DNA of 64,000 nucleotides from Pseudooceanicola pacificus (GTDB lineage Bacteria > Pseudomonadota > Alphaproteobacteria > Rhodobacterales > Rhodobacteraceae): contig NZ_WNXQ01000011.1 in the NCBI RefSeq assembly GCF_009789075.1, forward strand, positions 1 through 64,000, given 5' to 3'. The number at the start of each line of letters is the position of its first letter. The stretch's first letter is position 1. Positions 1-8,506 of this stretch are shown one piece after another. The notes under the pieces are model-generated. The model was not told the origin of the DNA. It did no database searches and saw only the letters and a program-made list of their open reading frames with translations. A program made the translations under genes and the position numbers.

Positions 1-38
1 GCCTTGAACTCAGGCGCATGCTGCTTCCGTTTCGACAT
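1..38 (-). CDS. IS3-family transposase OrfA, N-terminal fragment (runs off the window)
   Basis: The visible residues are MSKRKQHAPEFKA, the usual beginning of an IS3-family OrfA, whose helix-turn-helix domain binds the element's ends. The ATG is at 38-36, preceded by AGAAGGAGATCAGAG. Only 12 to 13 codons are in the window. OrfA is normally joined to the OrfB integrase by programmed frameshifting; that part is not visible. Confidence 0.7.
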   Translation of the reverse strand, partial: MSKRKQHAPEFK

Positions 39-118
39 CTCTGATCTCCTTCTCGTCGAAGATCAGCAGACTGCAAATCATAGCTTATGTCAGTGTCCGA
101 ATTTCGGGGGGTAGCTCA
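1..118 (-). mobile_element. IS3-family insertion sequence, left-end fragment
   Basis: The first 118 bases read, on the minus strand, as the beginning of an IS3-type element: a terminus starting TGAGCTACCCCCCG at about 118, a short leader, a strong ribosome-binding site (AGAAGGAGAT) and the start of an orfA. The rest lies beyond the left window edge. The plus-strand end '...GGGGGTAGCTCA' directly abuts the interior of a second IS3 orfA, so this element appears to have inserted into the neighbour. The exact end base and any target duplication cannot be verified because the other end is outside the window. Confidence 0.7.
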
Positions 119-304
119 GTTCGCCAGATCGGCGTGACGCAGCAGACTTACTATCGATGGCGCAAAGAGTATGGCGGCATGAGCCGGGACCAGCTCAAAC
201 GTCTGAAGCAGCTCGAGACTGAGAATGCCCGGCTCAGGCGCGCGGTTTCAGATCTGACGTTGGACAAGATGATCCTGACCGAGGCCGCCCGGGGAAACTA
301 CTGA
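119..304 (+). pseudogene. IS3-family transposase OrfA, N-terminally truncated
   Basis: The open frame reads VRQIGVTQQTYYRWRKEYGG and continues through a leucine-zipper-like stretch (QLKRLKQLETEN) to LTEAARGNY and a stop at 302-304. This is the second half of an IS3-family OrfA: the end of the helix-turn-helix and the coiled coil used for multimerisation. The start codon and roughly the first 30 residues are missing because another IS is inserted at about 118/119. The stop overlaps the beginning of the orfB frame, as is usual where OrfAB is made by -1 frameshifting. Confidence 0.75.
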
Positions 305-1152
305 GCCCCGCCCGCCGTCGTCGATGTATCGACCATGTGCGGCAGACCCTTGGCGTATCTGAGCGCCGGGCCTGCCGCACATTGGGACAGCATCGCTCGA
401 CACAGCGCAAGGTGCCCAACGGTTTGCCGGATGAAGAACGGCTGACCGATGACATCATCGCGCTGACGCGAGAGTTTGGGCGCTACGGGTATCGCATGAT
501 CACCGGGATGCTGAACAACAGCGGCTGGCATGTGAACCACAAGCGCGTCGAACGGATCTGGCGGCGGGAGGGGCTTAAAGTCCCGCTGAAACAACCCAAG
601 AAGGGTCGGCTTTGGCTGAATGACGGCTCGTGCGTTCGGCTCCGGCCGGAACGCCCGAACCATGTCTGGTCCTATGACTTTGTCCAGGACCGGACCCACG
701 ACGGGCGAGTATATCGCACGCTCAACATCATTGACGAGTTCACGAAGGAGGCGCTGGTGATCCGTGTCAAACGCAAGCTCAATTCTGGCGATGTGGTGGA
801 TGCCTTGATTGACCTGTTCATCCTGCGCGGTCCGCCGGAATACATACGGTCCGACAATGGCGCTGAATTTATTGCCAAGAAGGTGCGGGCCTGGATTGGC
901 GCAGTCGGTGCCAAGACGGCCTTCATTGCGCCAGGATCACCTTGGGAGAACGGTTACTGCGAAAGCTTCAACGCAAGATTCCGGGACGAGTTGCTGAACG
1001 GCGAGGTCTTCTACACGCTACGCGAAGCCCAAATCCTGATCGAGAGATGGCGTCGACACTACAACACTGTCAGGCCGCACAGCGCTCTTGGGTATCGTCC
1101 ACCAGCTCCCGAGAGCATCGTCTCGATAGACCAGAGGCCGACCATGCACTAA
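301..1152 (+). CDS. IS3-family transposase OrfB (rve integrase core)
   Basis: This is the catalytic half of an IS3 transposase. The frame is open from about 301 (LSPARRRRCIDHV); the first standard ATG/GTG-type start is at 337. Motifs in order are an HTH_21 region (RYGYRMITGMLNN, RVERIWRREGLKVP), then the DDE core: first Asp in WSYDFVQDR, second in IRSDNGAEF, and Glu in GYCESFNARFRDELL, ending with the typical NTVRPHSALGYRPP. The length and all catalytic residues look intact. It is normally translated as a fusion with OrfA, and since orfA is truncated here, production of active transposase is doubtful. Confidence 0.9.
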   Translation: MSPARRRRCIDHVRQTLGVSERRACRTLGQHRSTQRKVPNGLPDEERLTDDIIALTREFGRYGYRMITGMLNNSGWHVNHKRVERIWRREGLKVPLKQPKKGRLWLNDGSCVRLRPERPNHVWSYDFVQDRTHDGRVYRTLNIIDEFTKEALVIRVKRKLNSGDVVDALIDLFILRGPPEYIRSDNGAEFIAKKVRAWIGAVGAKTAFIAPGSPWENGYCESFNARFRDELLNGEVFYTLREAQILIERWRRHYNTVRPHSALGYRPPAPESIVSIDQRPTMH

Positions 1153-1186
1153 CAATCAAACCGGACCACTCGATGGGGGCAGATCA

Positions 1187-1399
1187 GGATGCGAAACTGC
1201 CGACCGCCAGAACCTTGAAGTCAAGCAGCAGATCGCCGAGGCGGGCGTGACCTTCGTTGACCTGCCCGCCGGAGATGTCGAAAAGCTGAACCAGATCCTG
1301 TCGACGGTTGGGTTCGAATGGGCCGAGCAACTCGATGCCCAAGGCAAGCCCGGAACCGAGATCCTGGAAGCCTTCCGGTCCGCGCTGAAAAGGAACTGA
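1187..1399 (+). pseudogene. TRAP transporter substrate-binding protein DctP, C-terminal remnant
   Basis: Immediately after the IS3 right end the frame ADRQNLEVKQQIAEAG, VTFVDLPAGDVEKLN, FEWAEQLDAQGKPG, EILEAFRSALKRN runs to a TGA at 1397-1399. This matches the last 65 to 70 residues of a DctP-type periplasmic binding protein. The N-terminal 80% is missing and no start or promoter remains. It implies that a TRAP importer stood here before IS insertion and deletion. Confidence 0.7.
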
Positions 1400-1782
1400 T
1401 ACCAGATCGTGGTCGGCCCGGCTCCTGTGTCGGGCCAGGCCACCAAAAACGCGCAGAAGTCAGCCGGTGGGTGCATCTGAATCCTGCCCTTCGACACTCA
1501 GCCTGGTCGTCCGTTATGCAGCTGAAGTCCGGGCGAGCCGTGCATACGTTCGGCCACATTGATCTGGCGTAGATGCGCCTCGCCGGTCCCGATCTCGGCG
1601 ACGAGTTGATGCGCGAACGGCGCGGGCGAATTGGGTTTCGGCGATATGGCGCAGATGGGCGGCAGCGAGAGTGTCCGACCTTTTGTGTATGACTGATCCG
1701 GTCCATGCTTCATCGAAAGGACGCATGAATGACCATCTCGAAAGAAATCCTGGATGGATAACGTACAGGATCTTCCGCACAT
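1400..1782. other. Non-coding stretch between remnants
   Basis: No convincing gene is visible. A short inverted repeat (GGCCCG at 1415-1420 and CGGGCC at 1431-1436) just after the dctP remnant could be its old terminator, but it lacks a T-run. Small open frames on both strands resemble no family I recognise. The stretch is most likely decayed DNA. Confidence 0.5.
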
Positions 1783-1975
1783 TTGATTCCGGCGATGGTT
1801 CCTTTCAGACTGGCTGACCCGGACGGTCAGAAGGATATACTTGGGACAACGATCATGCAGCGCCCGGCCCAACCGGAAGAAGTAGCCGGGGCGGTGCCGT
1901 TTCTGGCGTCCGACGAGGCATCCTATATGACCGGATCCGAAATGGTGGTCGATGGCGGCTATACCGCGCAGCAAA
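1783..1975 (+). pseudogene. Short-chain dehydrogenase/reductase, C-terminal remnant
   Basis: The frame contains QRPAQPEEVAGAVPFLASDE, ASYMTGSEMVVDGGY and TAQ, the standard end of a classical SDR (RxxxPEEVA, YxTG, VDGGYTxQ). The Rossmann domain and the YxxxK active site are absent. The normal stop codon is also lost: the frame runs on past VDGGYTAQ into unrelated sequence. An in-frame TAA at 1759-1761 closes it upstream. This is a non-functional fragment. Confidence 0.7.
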
Positions 1976-2070
1976 ATGGGCGGAGCCGGAAGCTTGGGAC
2001 AGGCGGGTCCGGTTGGCCGCGAACCGATCCTGGCCAGCCGGGCACCGGCTGCCCGCCTGGCCTGGTTCCG

Positions 2071-3256
2071 TCAGGCGTCGGCACGCGGAAGGCGGATTTC
2101 GGACAGAACCTCCTCCGTGTGCTCGCCCAGCCGCGGTGGCAGCCGGCGCACCCGGCCGGGGCTGTCCGAGAACTGGACCGGTATCCGGAGCGTCACGACG
2201 GCGCCCTCTGTCGGGTGCTCGTGGCGCTCGAAATACCCGGTTTGAACCAGATAGGGATCAACCAGCAGATCCTCCAGGCTGTTGGCCGGTCCATTCGGCA
2301 CGTCGGCCGCGTCGAACCGGCGGCGCCACTCGGCGGTTGTATTCCCCGCGATTGCCTCGGCGAGGAACCAATATAACTAGTCAATGTGATCGGTGCGCAA
2401 CTCTGCTGTGGCAAATCGTGGATCGTCGCGCAGCTCGGGCCGGCCTATGGCGTCGAAGAGACGCAGCCACTGGTTGTCCATCGCCGCCATCACACAGATG
2501 TGCCCGTCCTGCGTTGGATAAGGCCGATGATGGGGCGAGAATACCCGGCTGTAACCCATGCCCAGATCGGGCCGGTCGAGCGTTGCGCCCCAGAGATGCT
2601 CGATCAGATTGAAGTTGACCATCGCATCCATCATCGGCACGTTTACCTGCTGCCCGTGGCCGGTGCGCTCGCGCCAGACGAAGGCCATCGCGATGGACGA
2701 TGCCTGGATGTAACCGCATAGTTGTCGGCGATTACCGTGGGTAATAGCGCGGCTCATCGGTGGCCCGGGCCATCATCCCGGCTACGCCGCTGGCGCCCTG
2801 GATCACATCGTCGAAAGCAAGCCAGTCGCGGCGCTCGCCATCCAGCCGGAAGCCAGAAGACGAGGCATGAATGATGCGGGGATTGACCGCGCGGATCGCC
2901 TCGTAGTCGACGCCCAGCCGTTCGGCGGCGCCGGGGCGTATCGAATGCACCAGCACGTCCGCGGAACGCACCAGATCAAGGAGCGCGGCCCGCGCGTCGG
3001 GTTTCTTCAGGTCGAGCACGACCGAGCGTTTGTTGCGGTTTGTATTGAGGAACAGTGCCCCCATCTTCGGGTTGCGCGACGGTCCCACCTGGCGTGTGTA
3101 GTTGCCGTCGGGTGACTCGATCTTGATGACGTCGGCCCCCATGTCGCCGAGGATCTGGATCGCCACCGGTCCAAGCACGTTGACCGAAAGATCAAGCACC
3201 CTGTAACCCGCAAGCGGTCCGTCCCCCTCGGCTGGCTGCTGCGGCTGACTGTCCAT
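2071..3256 (-). pseudogene. Class III (CaiB/BaiF) CoA-transferase, decayed
   Basis: Nearly the whole protein can be read but in pieces. The start MDSQPQQPAEGDGPLAGYRV at 3256 follows an AAGGGAAAAG ribosome-binding site. The N-terminal frame (LGDMGADVIKIESPDG, LNTNRNKRSVVLDLKKPDA) ends prematurely at about 2732 in EPRYYPR-stop. The next segment (LCGYIQASSIAMAF onward) is reached only after two small indels near 2715-2740. It is then cut by an in-frame TAG at 2377-2379 (TDHID-stop-LYWFLAEAIAGN). The last part (DVPNGPANSLEDLLVDP) is in the same frame and ends at 2071. Members transfer CoA between acyl donors and carboxylic acids; this copy cannot make a full-length product. Confidence 0.8.
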
Positions 3257-3502
3257 TTTCTTTTCCCTTTGCGGTATCGCACCCTTCGAGTCAGCAATGC
3301 GCGCCGTAGTCTGGCGGTCAGTCGACCCGCGACCCAAGGGCTCAGCGCCGCGAGCGAAGCTTGCGATCGCTGTATTGCTGTTCTGACGGCGTGCGTGGTC
3401 GTGGCGCTTCCGTGACGAACTTGTCCCATAGGGCCTCCTTCCATTCCTGCGAAAGGATCACACCATTAAACCGTGGGATCAAACACCTAAGCCGAAGAAA
3501 TC
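3257..3502. other. Intergenic stretch between divergent pseudogenes
   Basis: It lies between the minus-strand CoA-transferase pseudogene and the plus-strand binding-protein pseudogene. It probably held both promoters and the start and signal peptide of the binding protein, which can no longer be read. I see no intact gene. Confidence 0.4.
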
Positions 3503-4621
3503 GTGATGCCGGCGATCGTCGCCATGTCGGGAGCGATCGCCGTGACCGGACAGGATGCGCAAAAGGGGATCGCAGTTGCCCTTGAGCACATCAACGCCGA
3601 TGGCGGCGTCGCCGGTCGGCCGCTGAAGATCCAACTTTACGACACACAGGGCAATCCCGGGGTGGTGCGCCAGGTGATGGAGCGGTTGACCCGCCTCGAG
3701 CGGGCTCCGGTCATCCTTGGCTGCGAGATCAGCGCAGGCACATCGGCTGCGGCGCAGTTCGCCGAGCAGGCGCGGGTTCCTCACCTGAACTCGCCGGCGG
3801 TGTCGGCCGAGCTCCTCGAGCGCGGTTACAAATGGTATTTCTCCGATCAGATCACAGCCGATACCGAGGCGGCCACGGTCGTGGAATTCTTCGAACACCT
3901 GATGACGCAAGGCGACGTCGTCCCGGCGTTGCTTTATGAAGACAGCCCGCGCGGCGCCGGAACCATCGAGCGGATCGAAGTTCTGCTGGAGGAGCGGGGC
4001 ATCGAGATCGCCGCCAGCGCGCCGTATTCGCGCAGCGATCGCAACCTTCTGCCGCCGGTCAAGCGGGTGCAGACATCGAGTGCCAACATGGTGATCTGGG
4101 CCGGCTACACCGAAGATGTGGTGACCAAGCTCCAGGCAATGCAGCAGCATGACTTCAAGCCCTACATTGTCGGAATCAGTGGCGGTTCGGGTGATGTGCG
4201 CACCCCGCAACTGGTGGACAGGGGCTTCGTCGAGGACGTCAATCTCAGCACGGTGGACTACTAAAATCCCGACATGGACCGCGCCCAGCGTTTTGTGAAG
4301 GCTTACGAGTAACGGCACGGCATCGTGCCGTCAAGCTATGCGTCGATGTGCAACCGCGGTGTCTACACGCTGAAGGCCGTGCTGGAGAAGACGCTTGAGT
4401 CCGGCCAGAAACTGACGACCGAGAACCTTCGCGCCGCCATCCTTAAGATCGACATCCCCGGCGATCAGCTGATCTCGCCGTTCTCGCGGATCAAATTCGA
4501 CGAACACGGCAGGAACGTCGGATCGCAGAACCTGATCGCGCAATGGAAGAACGGCGGCACGAAAAAGGTCACGATCTGGCCGCCAGAGGTGGCTGTGGAA
4601 GAGCCCAATCCTCTGAACTGA
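3503..4621 (+). pseudogene. Branched-chain amino-acid-type ABC substrate-binding protein (LivJ-like), decayed
   Basis: The body is clearly a periplasmic-binding-protein type I (Peripla_BP_6): SGAIAVTGQDAQKGIAVALE, HINADGGVAGRPLKIQLYD, PVILGCEISAGTSAAAQFAE and VIWAGYTEDVVTKLQAM. No signal peptide precedes residue 1. Two in-frame stops break the C-terminal lobe: TAA at 4262-4264 (STVDY-stop-NPDMDRAQRF) and TAA at 4310-4312 (FVKAYE-stop-RHGIVPSSYA). The frame then continues cleanly to the natural stop at 4619-4621. The substrate was probably an amino acid or organic/aromatic acid. The permease genes expected of a Liv system are absent. Confidence 0.8.
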
Positions 4622-4647
4622 TGCGAAAACTATAACCGGGGCCCAAG

Positions 4648-5334
4648 ATGAAGCTGTCGATCGAGTCTCTCGTCTCCGGTTACGGTCTGCTCGACGCGCT
4701 CCACGGCGTCAGCATCGAGATCGGCCGAGGGCGAGGTCGTGGCTGTGATCGGACCGAACGGCGCGGGCAAATCTACCCTTCTGCGCACGATTTCGGGCCT
4801 TGTGGCCGCCCGTTCCAGAGCGATCCGCCACGATGGCAAGGAAATCGGCGGTTTTGCCGCCAGCGAGATTCCGCGCCTCGGCCTCGTCCATGTTCCTGAG
4901 GCGCGGCACGTCTTCGGGTCACTCACGGTCGAGCAAAATCTGATCGTGGGTGCGAGCGCCGCACTCGACGCGAAAGACCGAAAGGACGCCCTTTCCGATG
5001 CTGAGCCAGAAGGCCCGCGAACTTGCCGGAGGGCTCTCAGGCGGTCAGCAGCAGATGCTGGCGATCGGGCGCGCTTATGGCCCGGCCCAGCATGATCATG
5101 CTCGACGAGCCGTCGCTCGGCCCCGCGCCTCTGATGGTCGAGCAGATGTACGAGGCCCTCGACGGTCGGCGCCGCACCGGCCTGAGCATTCTTCTGGTGA
5201 AACAGGATGTCTACATGGCGCTGGATTTCGCCAGCCGCGCCTATGTTCTGGAAAACGGGACAATCGCCCTCGCCGCAGCCTCTGACGTCTTGCGCCACGA
5301 CGATCACGTGCGCCGTTCGTATTTGGGAATCTGA
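4648..5334 (+). pseudogene. LivF-type ABC transporter ATP-binding protein, frameshifted
   Basis: All ATPase landmarks can be read, in three different frames. The start MKLSIESLVSGYGLLDALHG is at 4648. Walker A (GPNGAGKST) needs a shift near 4730. The signature LSGGQQQMLAIGRA needs another shift near 5000, next to an apparent short deletion. Walker B (MIMLDEPSLGPAP) and the C-terminus (VRRSYLGI) need a third near 5080. A functional LivF would energise uptake with LivJ, LivH, LivM and LivG. It lies 26 bp after the LivJ-like pseudogene, so both were one operon. Confidence 0.8.
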
Positions 5335-5408
5335 CCCGCCCTGTGCCCGCATTCCGCCTGCCATTCAGACCGGCAGCGGCGACAGACCGTGCGCAAACTG
5401 CGGACCGA

Positions 5409-6563
5409 TCAGCCCCGTAGCGCCGAGATGCCCAGGGCCCCCTGTGCCAGAAGCAGCGCCTGAAGCTGGTTGGTGCCTTCAGCGATCGTGAGATGTCGCA
5501 CATCGCGATAATAGCGCTCGACGGGGAAATCACGGGTGTATCCGGCCCCGCCGTGCACTTGCAGGGCAGTCTCGCAAACCCGCAGAGCCGTATCGGAGTT
5601 GTGACGCTTGGCCATGGAACAGGCCCGGCCGCGATCCGGTGCCCCGCGATCCAGCGCGTCAGCGGCCCGGCACGCCAGCAACCGCGAGGTTTCCACGCCA
5701 GTCAACATATCTGCGATCATCTGCTGGACCAGTTGAAACCCGCCGATCTTGCGTCCGAACTGTTCTCGCGCGCCCGCATATCGCAGCGCCGCCTCATAGG
5801 CGGCAATTGACAGGCCCAGGCAGGTGAAAGAAACGAAACAGCGCCCCACGTTCAGATAATGCTTGGCGATGGCGAACGCCTCGCCCTCGGCGCCGATCAG
5901 GTGGTCTGCGGGCAGCAATACGTCCTCAAACAGCAGCTCGCCTAGCGGGCATGAATTCATGCCCATGCTGCGGACCTCTCGGGTTGAAAACCCTGCTGTT
6001 CCCGCCTCGACCACGAAGGCCGATACCTCCGCGCGTTCGCCGTCGCCCGACCGCGCGAAAACCACCCCGAGATCGGCCCCGGTCCCGTTGGAGATATACA
6101 GTTTGCGTCCGTTCAGCCGCCAGCCATCACCGTCGCGCCGGGCCCGTGTTTCCACGTTGCTGGCGTCCGAGCCGACGTTCGGCTCGGTCAGCGCAAAAAA
6201 GGCTGTCTTGCGACCCGAAACCAGATCGCCCAGCCACATTGCCTGTTGCTCCGGCGTTCCATGCTGCGCGACGATCATCAGGACAAGGTTCGACGTGCTG
6301 ACGATGCTGCGCAGCGACGGCCATACCTGAGACAGCTCGCACAGCAGCGCGCAATATGTCAGATAATCAAGCCCGGCACCGCCTTGCGCCTCTGGCAAAA
6401 GACCGCCCAGCAGGCCGAACTCGCCCATCTTCTGCAACACTTCGGGCGGCGGCGGACGGTGGGCATCCTCGTGCGCCTCGACCAGGGGCGCCACCTCGGC
6501 GTCAAGGTATTTGCGGAAGCTGCGCCGCGCCGTTTCCTGCCAGTCGTCCAGCTCAAACTGCAT
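5409..6563 (-). CDS. Acyl-CoA dehydrogenase
   Basis: A 384-residue FAD-dependent acyl-CoA dehydrogenase, which introduces the alpha,beta double bond into an acyl-CoA and passes electrons to ETF. Visible motifs are the N-terminal helical domain, FFALTEPNVGSDASN (flavin/substrate region), LNGRKLYISNG, AREQFGRKIGGFQ, LQVHGGAGYTRDFPVERYYRD and IAEGTNQLQ, whose Glu is at the usual MCAD-type catalytic-base position. The ATG at 6563 follows GGAGTGAGGACCG. It is the last gene of minus-strand cluster A, 6 bp after the CoA-transferase stop. The substrate is unknown; the local context suggests a short branched or dicarboxylic acyl-CoA. Confidence 0.9.
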   Translation of the reverse strand: MQFELDDWQETARRSFRKYLDAEVAPLVEAHEDAHRPPPPEVLQKMGEFGLLGGLLPEAQGGAGLDYLTYCALLCELSQVWPSLRSIVSTSNLVLMIVAQHGTPEQQAMWLGDLVSGRKTAFFALTEPNVGSDASNVETRARRDGDGWRLNGRKLYISNGTGADLGVVFARSGDGERAEVSAFVVEAGTAGFSTREVRSMGMNSCPLGELLFEDVLLPADHLIGAEGEAFAIAKHYLNVGRCFVSFTCLGLSIAAYEAALRYAGAREQFGRKIGGFQLVQQMIADMLTGVETSRLLACRAADALDRGAPDRGRACSMAKRHNSDTALRVCETALQVHGGAGYTRDFPVERYYRDVRHLTIAEGTNQLQALLLAQGALGISALRG

Positions 6564-6569
6564 CGGTCC

Positions 6570-7691
6570 TCACTCCAGCTTTTCGGCTTGGTCCAGAATT
6601 TCGGCCTGATGCTCGCCCACTGCCGGGACGTGGCCCGCCGGATCACTCATCCCAGCCATCGGCACCGGGAAGGCCATCACCTGGGCCGCGCCGGCTGAGC
6701 GCACCATCCCGCGCGCCTTGAGCTGCGGGTCCCGGGCCAGATCCTCCAGCCCGTTGACCGGGGCGAAGGGAACATCCTCGGCCTCGAAGATCTCCGCCCA
6801 ATGCGCATAGGGACGCGCGGCGATCAGCGGGGTCAGGGCGGCGCGGATATCATCCGTGCGGTCGGTGCGTGCGGCGAAGTCGTCAAGCGCAGGATCGTCG
6901 AAGCCCGTCATCCCGGTGGCACGGATCAGGCGGCGGAAGAAATGCGTCTCGATCGCGCCGATGGTGATGTATTTACCGTCGGCGGTCGCGAAGATACCAT
7001 AGGCGGCGCGGCGCAGGATATCGGCCTTTGTGATCTCGCGCCCGGCCTGGCGTCCGGCGTCCCACACACCGTAGCGCGGGGCGACCCAGCTGGCCAGCGC
7101 GTCGGTGATCGCCACGTCCAGATACTGGCCCCGCCCCGTGGCGTCGCGTCCGCGCAACGCAGCAAGAATGGTGATGATGGCATACATGGCTGCCGAGAGA
7201 TCCCCGATCGGCACGCCCGTCGTGTATTCAGGCGGTCCGTCGGGCGCGCCCGAGATCGCCACCGCGCCCGCCATCGCCGCGTAGTTCAGATCATGCCCCG
7301 GCCAGTCGCGCGCCGGCCCGGTCTGACCATAGCCGCTGACCGAACAGTAGACGAGGCCGGGATTGAGCGCCGAAAGCGTCTCATAGTCGATGCCCAGCCG
7401 CGCGGTCACGCCCGGGCGATAACCCTCGATCACGACGTCCGCCCGTTTGGCCAGCCGCAGGAAAGCCGCGCGGTCTGTGTCATCCTTTAGGTTCAGGGCG
7501 ATGCTTTTCTTGCCGCGGTTCACGGCGGCAAAGAGGCCGGGGAACATGGCGCGCGCGGCGTCGCCCGCGGGACGTTCGACCTTGATGACCTCGGCCCCCA
7601 TCTCGGCCAGTTGCTGCGTTGCATAGGGCCCAGGCAGAAGCTCGGTCAGATCGAGAACGCGAAGCCCCGAAAGCGGTGCAGTGCCAGTCAT
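6570..7691 (-). CDS. CaiB/BaiF CoA-transferase (alpha-methylacyl-CoA racemase-like)
   Basis: A class III family protein of 373 residues. It shows the N-terminal LSGLRVLDLTELLPGPYAT, the MGAEVIKVERPAGD motif, IEGYRPGVTARLGID, and the active-site Asp at about residue 134 in WPGHDLNYAAMAG. The GHD-NY context is typical of alpha-methylacyl-CoA racemase as well as some transferases, so it may epimerise a 2-methylacyl-CoA rather than move CoA. The start at 7691 has GGGAGAGC upstream and its ATGA overlaps the stop of the lyase gene, implying translational coupling. An upstream in-frame start (7742) lies inside that lyase gene and is less likely. Confidence 0.85.
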   Translation of the reverse strand: MTGTAPLSGLRVLDLTELLPGPYATQQLAEMGAEVIKVERPAGDAARAMFPGLFAAVNRGKKSIALNLKDDTDRAAFLRLAKRADVVIEGYRPGVTARLGIDYETLSALNPGLVYCSVSGYGQTGPARDWPGHDLNYAAMAGAVAISGAPDGPPEYTTGVPIGDLSAAMYAIITILAALRGRDATGRGQYLDVAITDALASWVAPRYGVWDAGRQAGREITKADILRRAAYGIFATADGKYITIGAIETHFFRRLIRATGMTGFDDPALDDFAARTDRTDDIRAALTPLIAARPYAHWAEIFEAEDVPFAPVNGLEDLARDPQLKARGMVRSAGAAQVMAFPVPMAGMSDPAGHVPAVGEHQAEILDQAEKLE

Positions 7692-8506
7692 TTTTGCTCT
7701 CCCGTGCTGTCTGCGCGGTCCGGGTCGGCAATCCCGGCGCATTCCGCCGAGTCGTCCTGTTCCAGGATCATGTCCCAGATCTTCTGACCCTGCGGATTTT
7801 CGAGCTCTTCCATCAGATGCGCCAGAAGCCCGGCGGATCGGCCAATCAGGGCGAAGGCCCGCGCCCAGATCGGGGCAAGCCCCATGTCCGAAACGGTGGC
7901 CCCGACCGCGCCGGCGGCGTTGATGGGCAGCAGACGTCCATATTCCTCGCGGGCGGCGGCCTCGACGGCCGCCATGAAGCGCCAGTGCCGCCCGTCGAAC
8001 CCATTCTCGCCGGCGATCCGGCGCAGGACCGGCGTGCGGGGGTCGCCGTCGACATGGATCGGATGACCGAGGCCTGGCACGATCCGGCGCGCCGCGCGAA
8101 AGGCGCGCACGGCCTCTTGCGCGCGGGCGGCATAGGCTGCGTCGTCGTCGCTGTCGGACAGCTCGCCGATCTCGTCGCGGGTAAAGGCCGCGGCGTTCTG
8201 CATGGTGCCGAGAAAATGGTTCCCCGCGCCCAGCAAGCCCGCGGCCACCGCACCCTGAAGCGATTCCGGCGCGCCGAGAATGGTCATCCGCGCGGCGATG
8301 GCGCTGGGGGTAAGGCCGTGATCGGTGGCGGTGACGATGATCGCGTTGGTCATCGCGCGGGTGCGGGCATCCGGCTCTTTCCCCGTGGCGGTGAAATAGA
8401 TCATGTCGACGAAATCCATCTTGCCCAGGATCTCATCGGCCAGATCGCGCCCGCGCACATAGATGCGGTCGCGGGTGGTGAAACCGATGTCCGTCTTTGC
8501 CGTCAT
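7688..8506 (-). CDS. Small citrate-synthase-fold protein, citryl-CoA lyase-like
   Basis: At 272 residues it matches the citryl-CoA lyase / C-terminal citrate-synthase type rather than full citrate synthase (about 430). The catalytic triad can be placed: His63 in ATDHGLTPSAIAARM, His148 in GLGHPIHVDGDPR and Asp207 in VSDMGLAPIWAR. Such enzymes cleave a citryl-CoA-like thioester to a keto acid and acetyl-CoA, or run the reverse condensation. Start and stop overlap neighbours by 4 bp (ATGA) on both sides. Its place between an ADP-forming synthetase and a CoA-transferase suggests a C-C cleavage step on a CoA thioester, possibly a branched hydroxy-tricarboxyl- or hydroxydicarboxyl-CoA. The true substrate is not determinable from sequence. 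Confidence 0.8.
   Translation of the reverse strand: MTAKTDIGFTTRDRIYVRGRDLADEILGKMDFVDMIYFTATGKEPDARTRAMTNAIIVTATDHGLTPSAIAARMTILGAPESLQGAVAAGLLGAGNHFLGTMQNAAAFTRDEIGELSDSDDDAAYAARAQEAVRAFRAARRIVPGLGHPIHVDGDPRTPVLRRIAGENGFDGRHWRFMAAVEAAAREEYGRLLPINAAGAVGATVSDMGLAPIWARAFALIGRSAGLLAHLMEELENPQGQKIWDMILEQDDSAECAGIADPDRADSTGEQK

Larger units (their letters stand above)
119..1186 (+). mobile_element. IS3-family insertion sequence, 5' truncated by another IS
   Basis: It contains the C-terminal part of orfA, a complete orfB and a right terminus near 1186 (plus strand ...GGGGGCAGATCA, i.e. an end starting TGATCTGCCCCC on the other strand). The left part, with the orfA start, is displaced beyond the second IS at 1-118. 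Its right end sits directly against a truncated dctP remnant, so the element interrupted or trimmed that gene. With a broken orfA it is probably not autonomously mobile. Confidence 0.75.

Noticed and set aside
1400-1782. A possible regulator gene on the minus strand
   Set aside because: Small frames there overlap each other, contain no domain motif, and lie among clear gene remnants.
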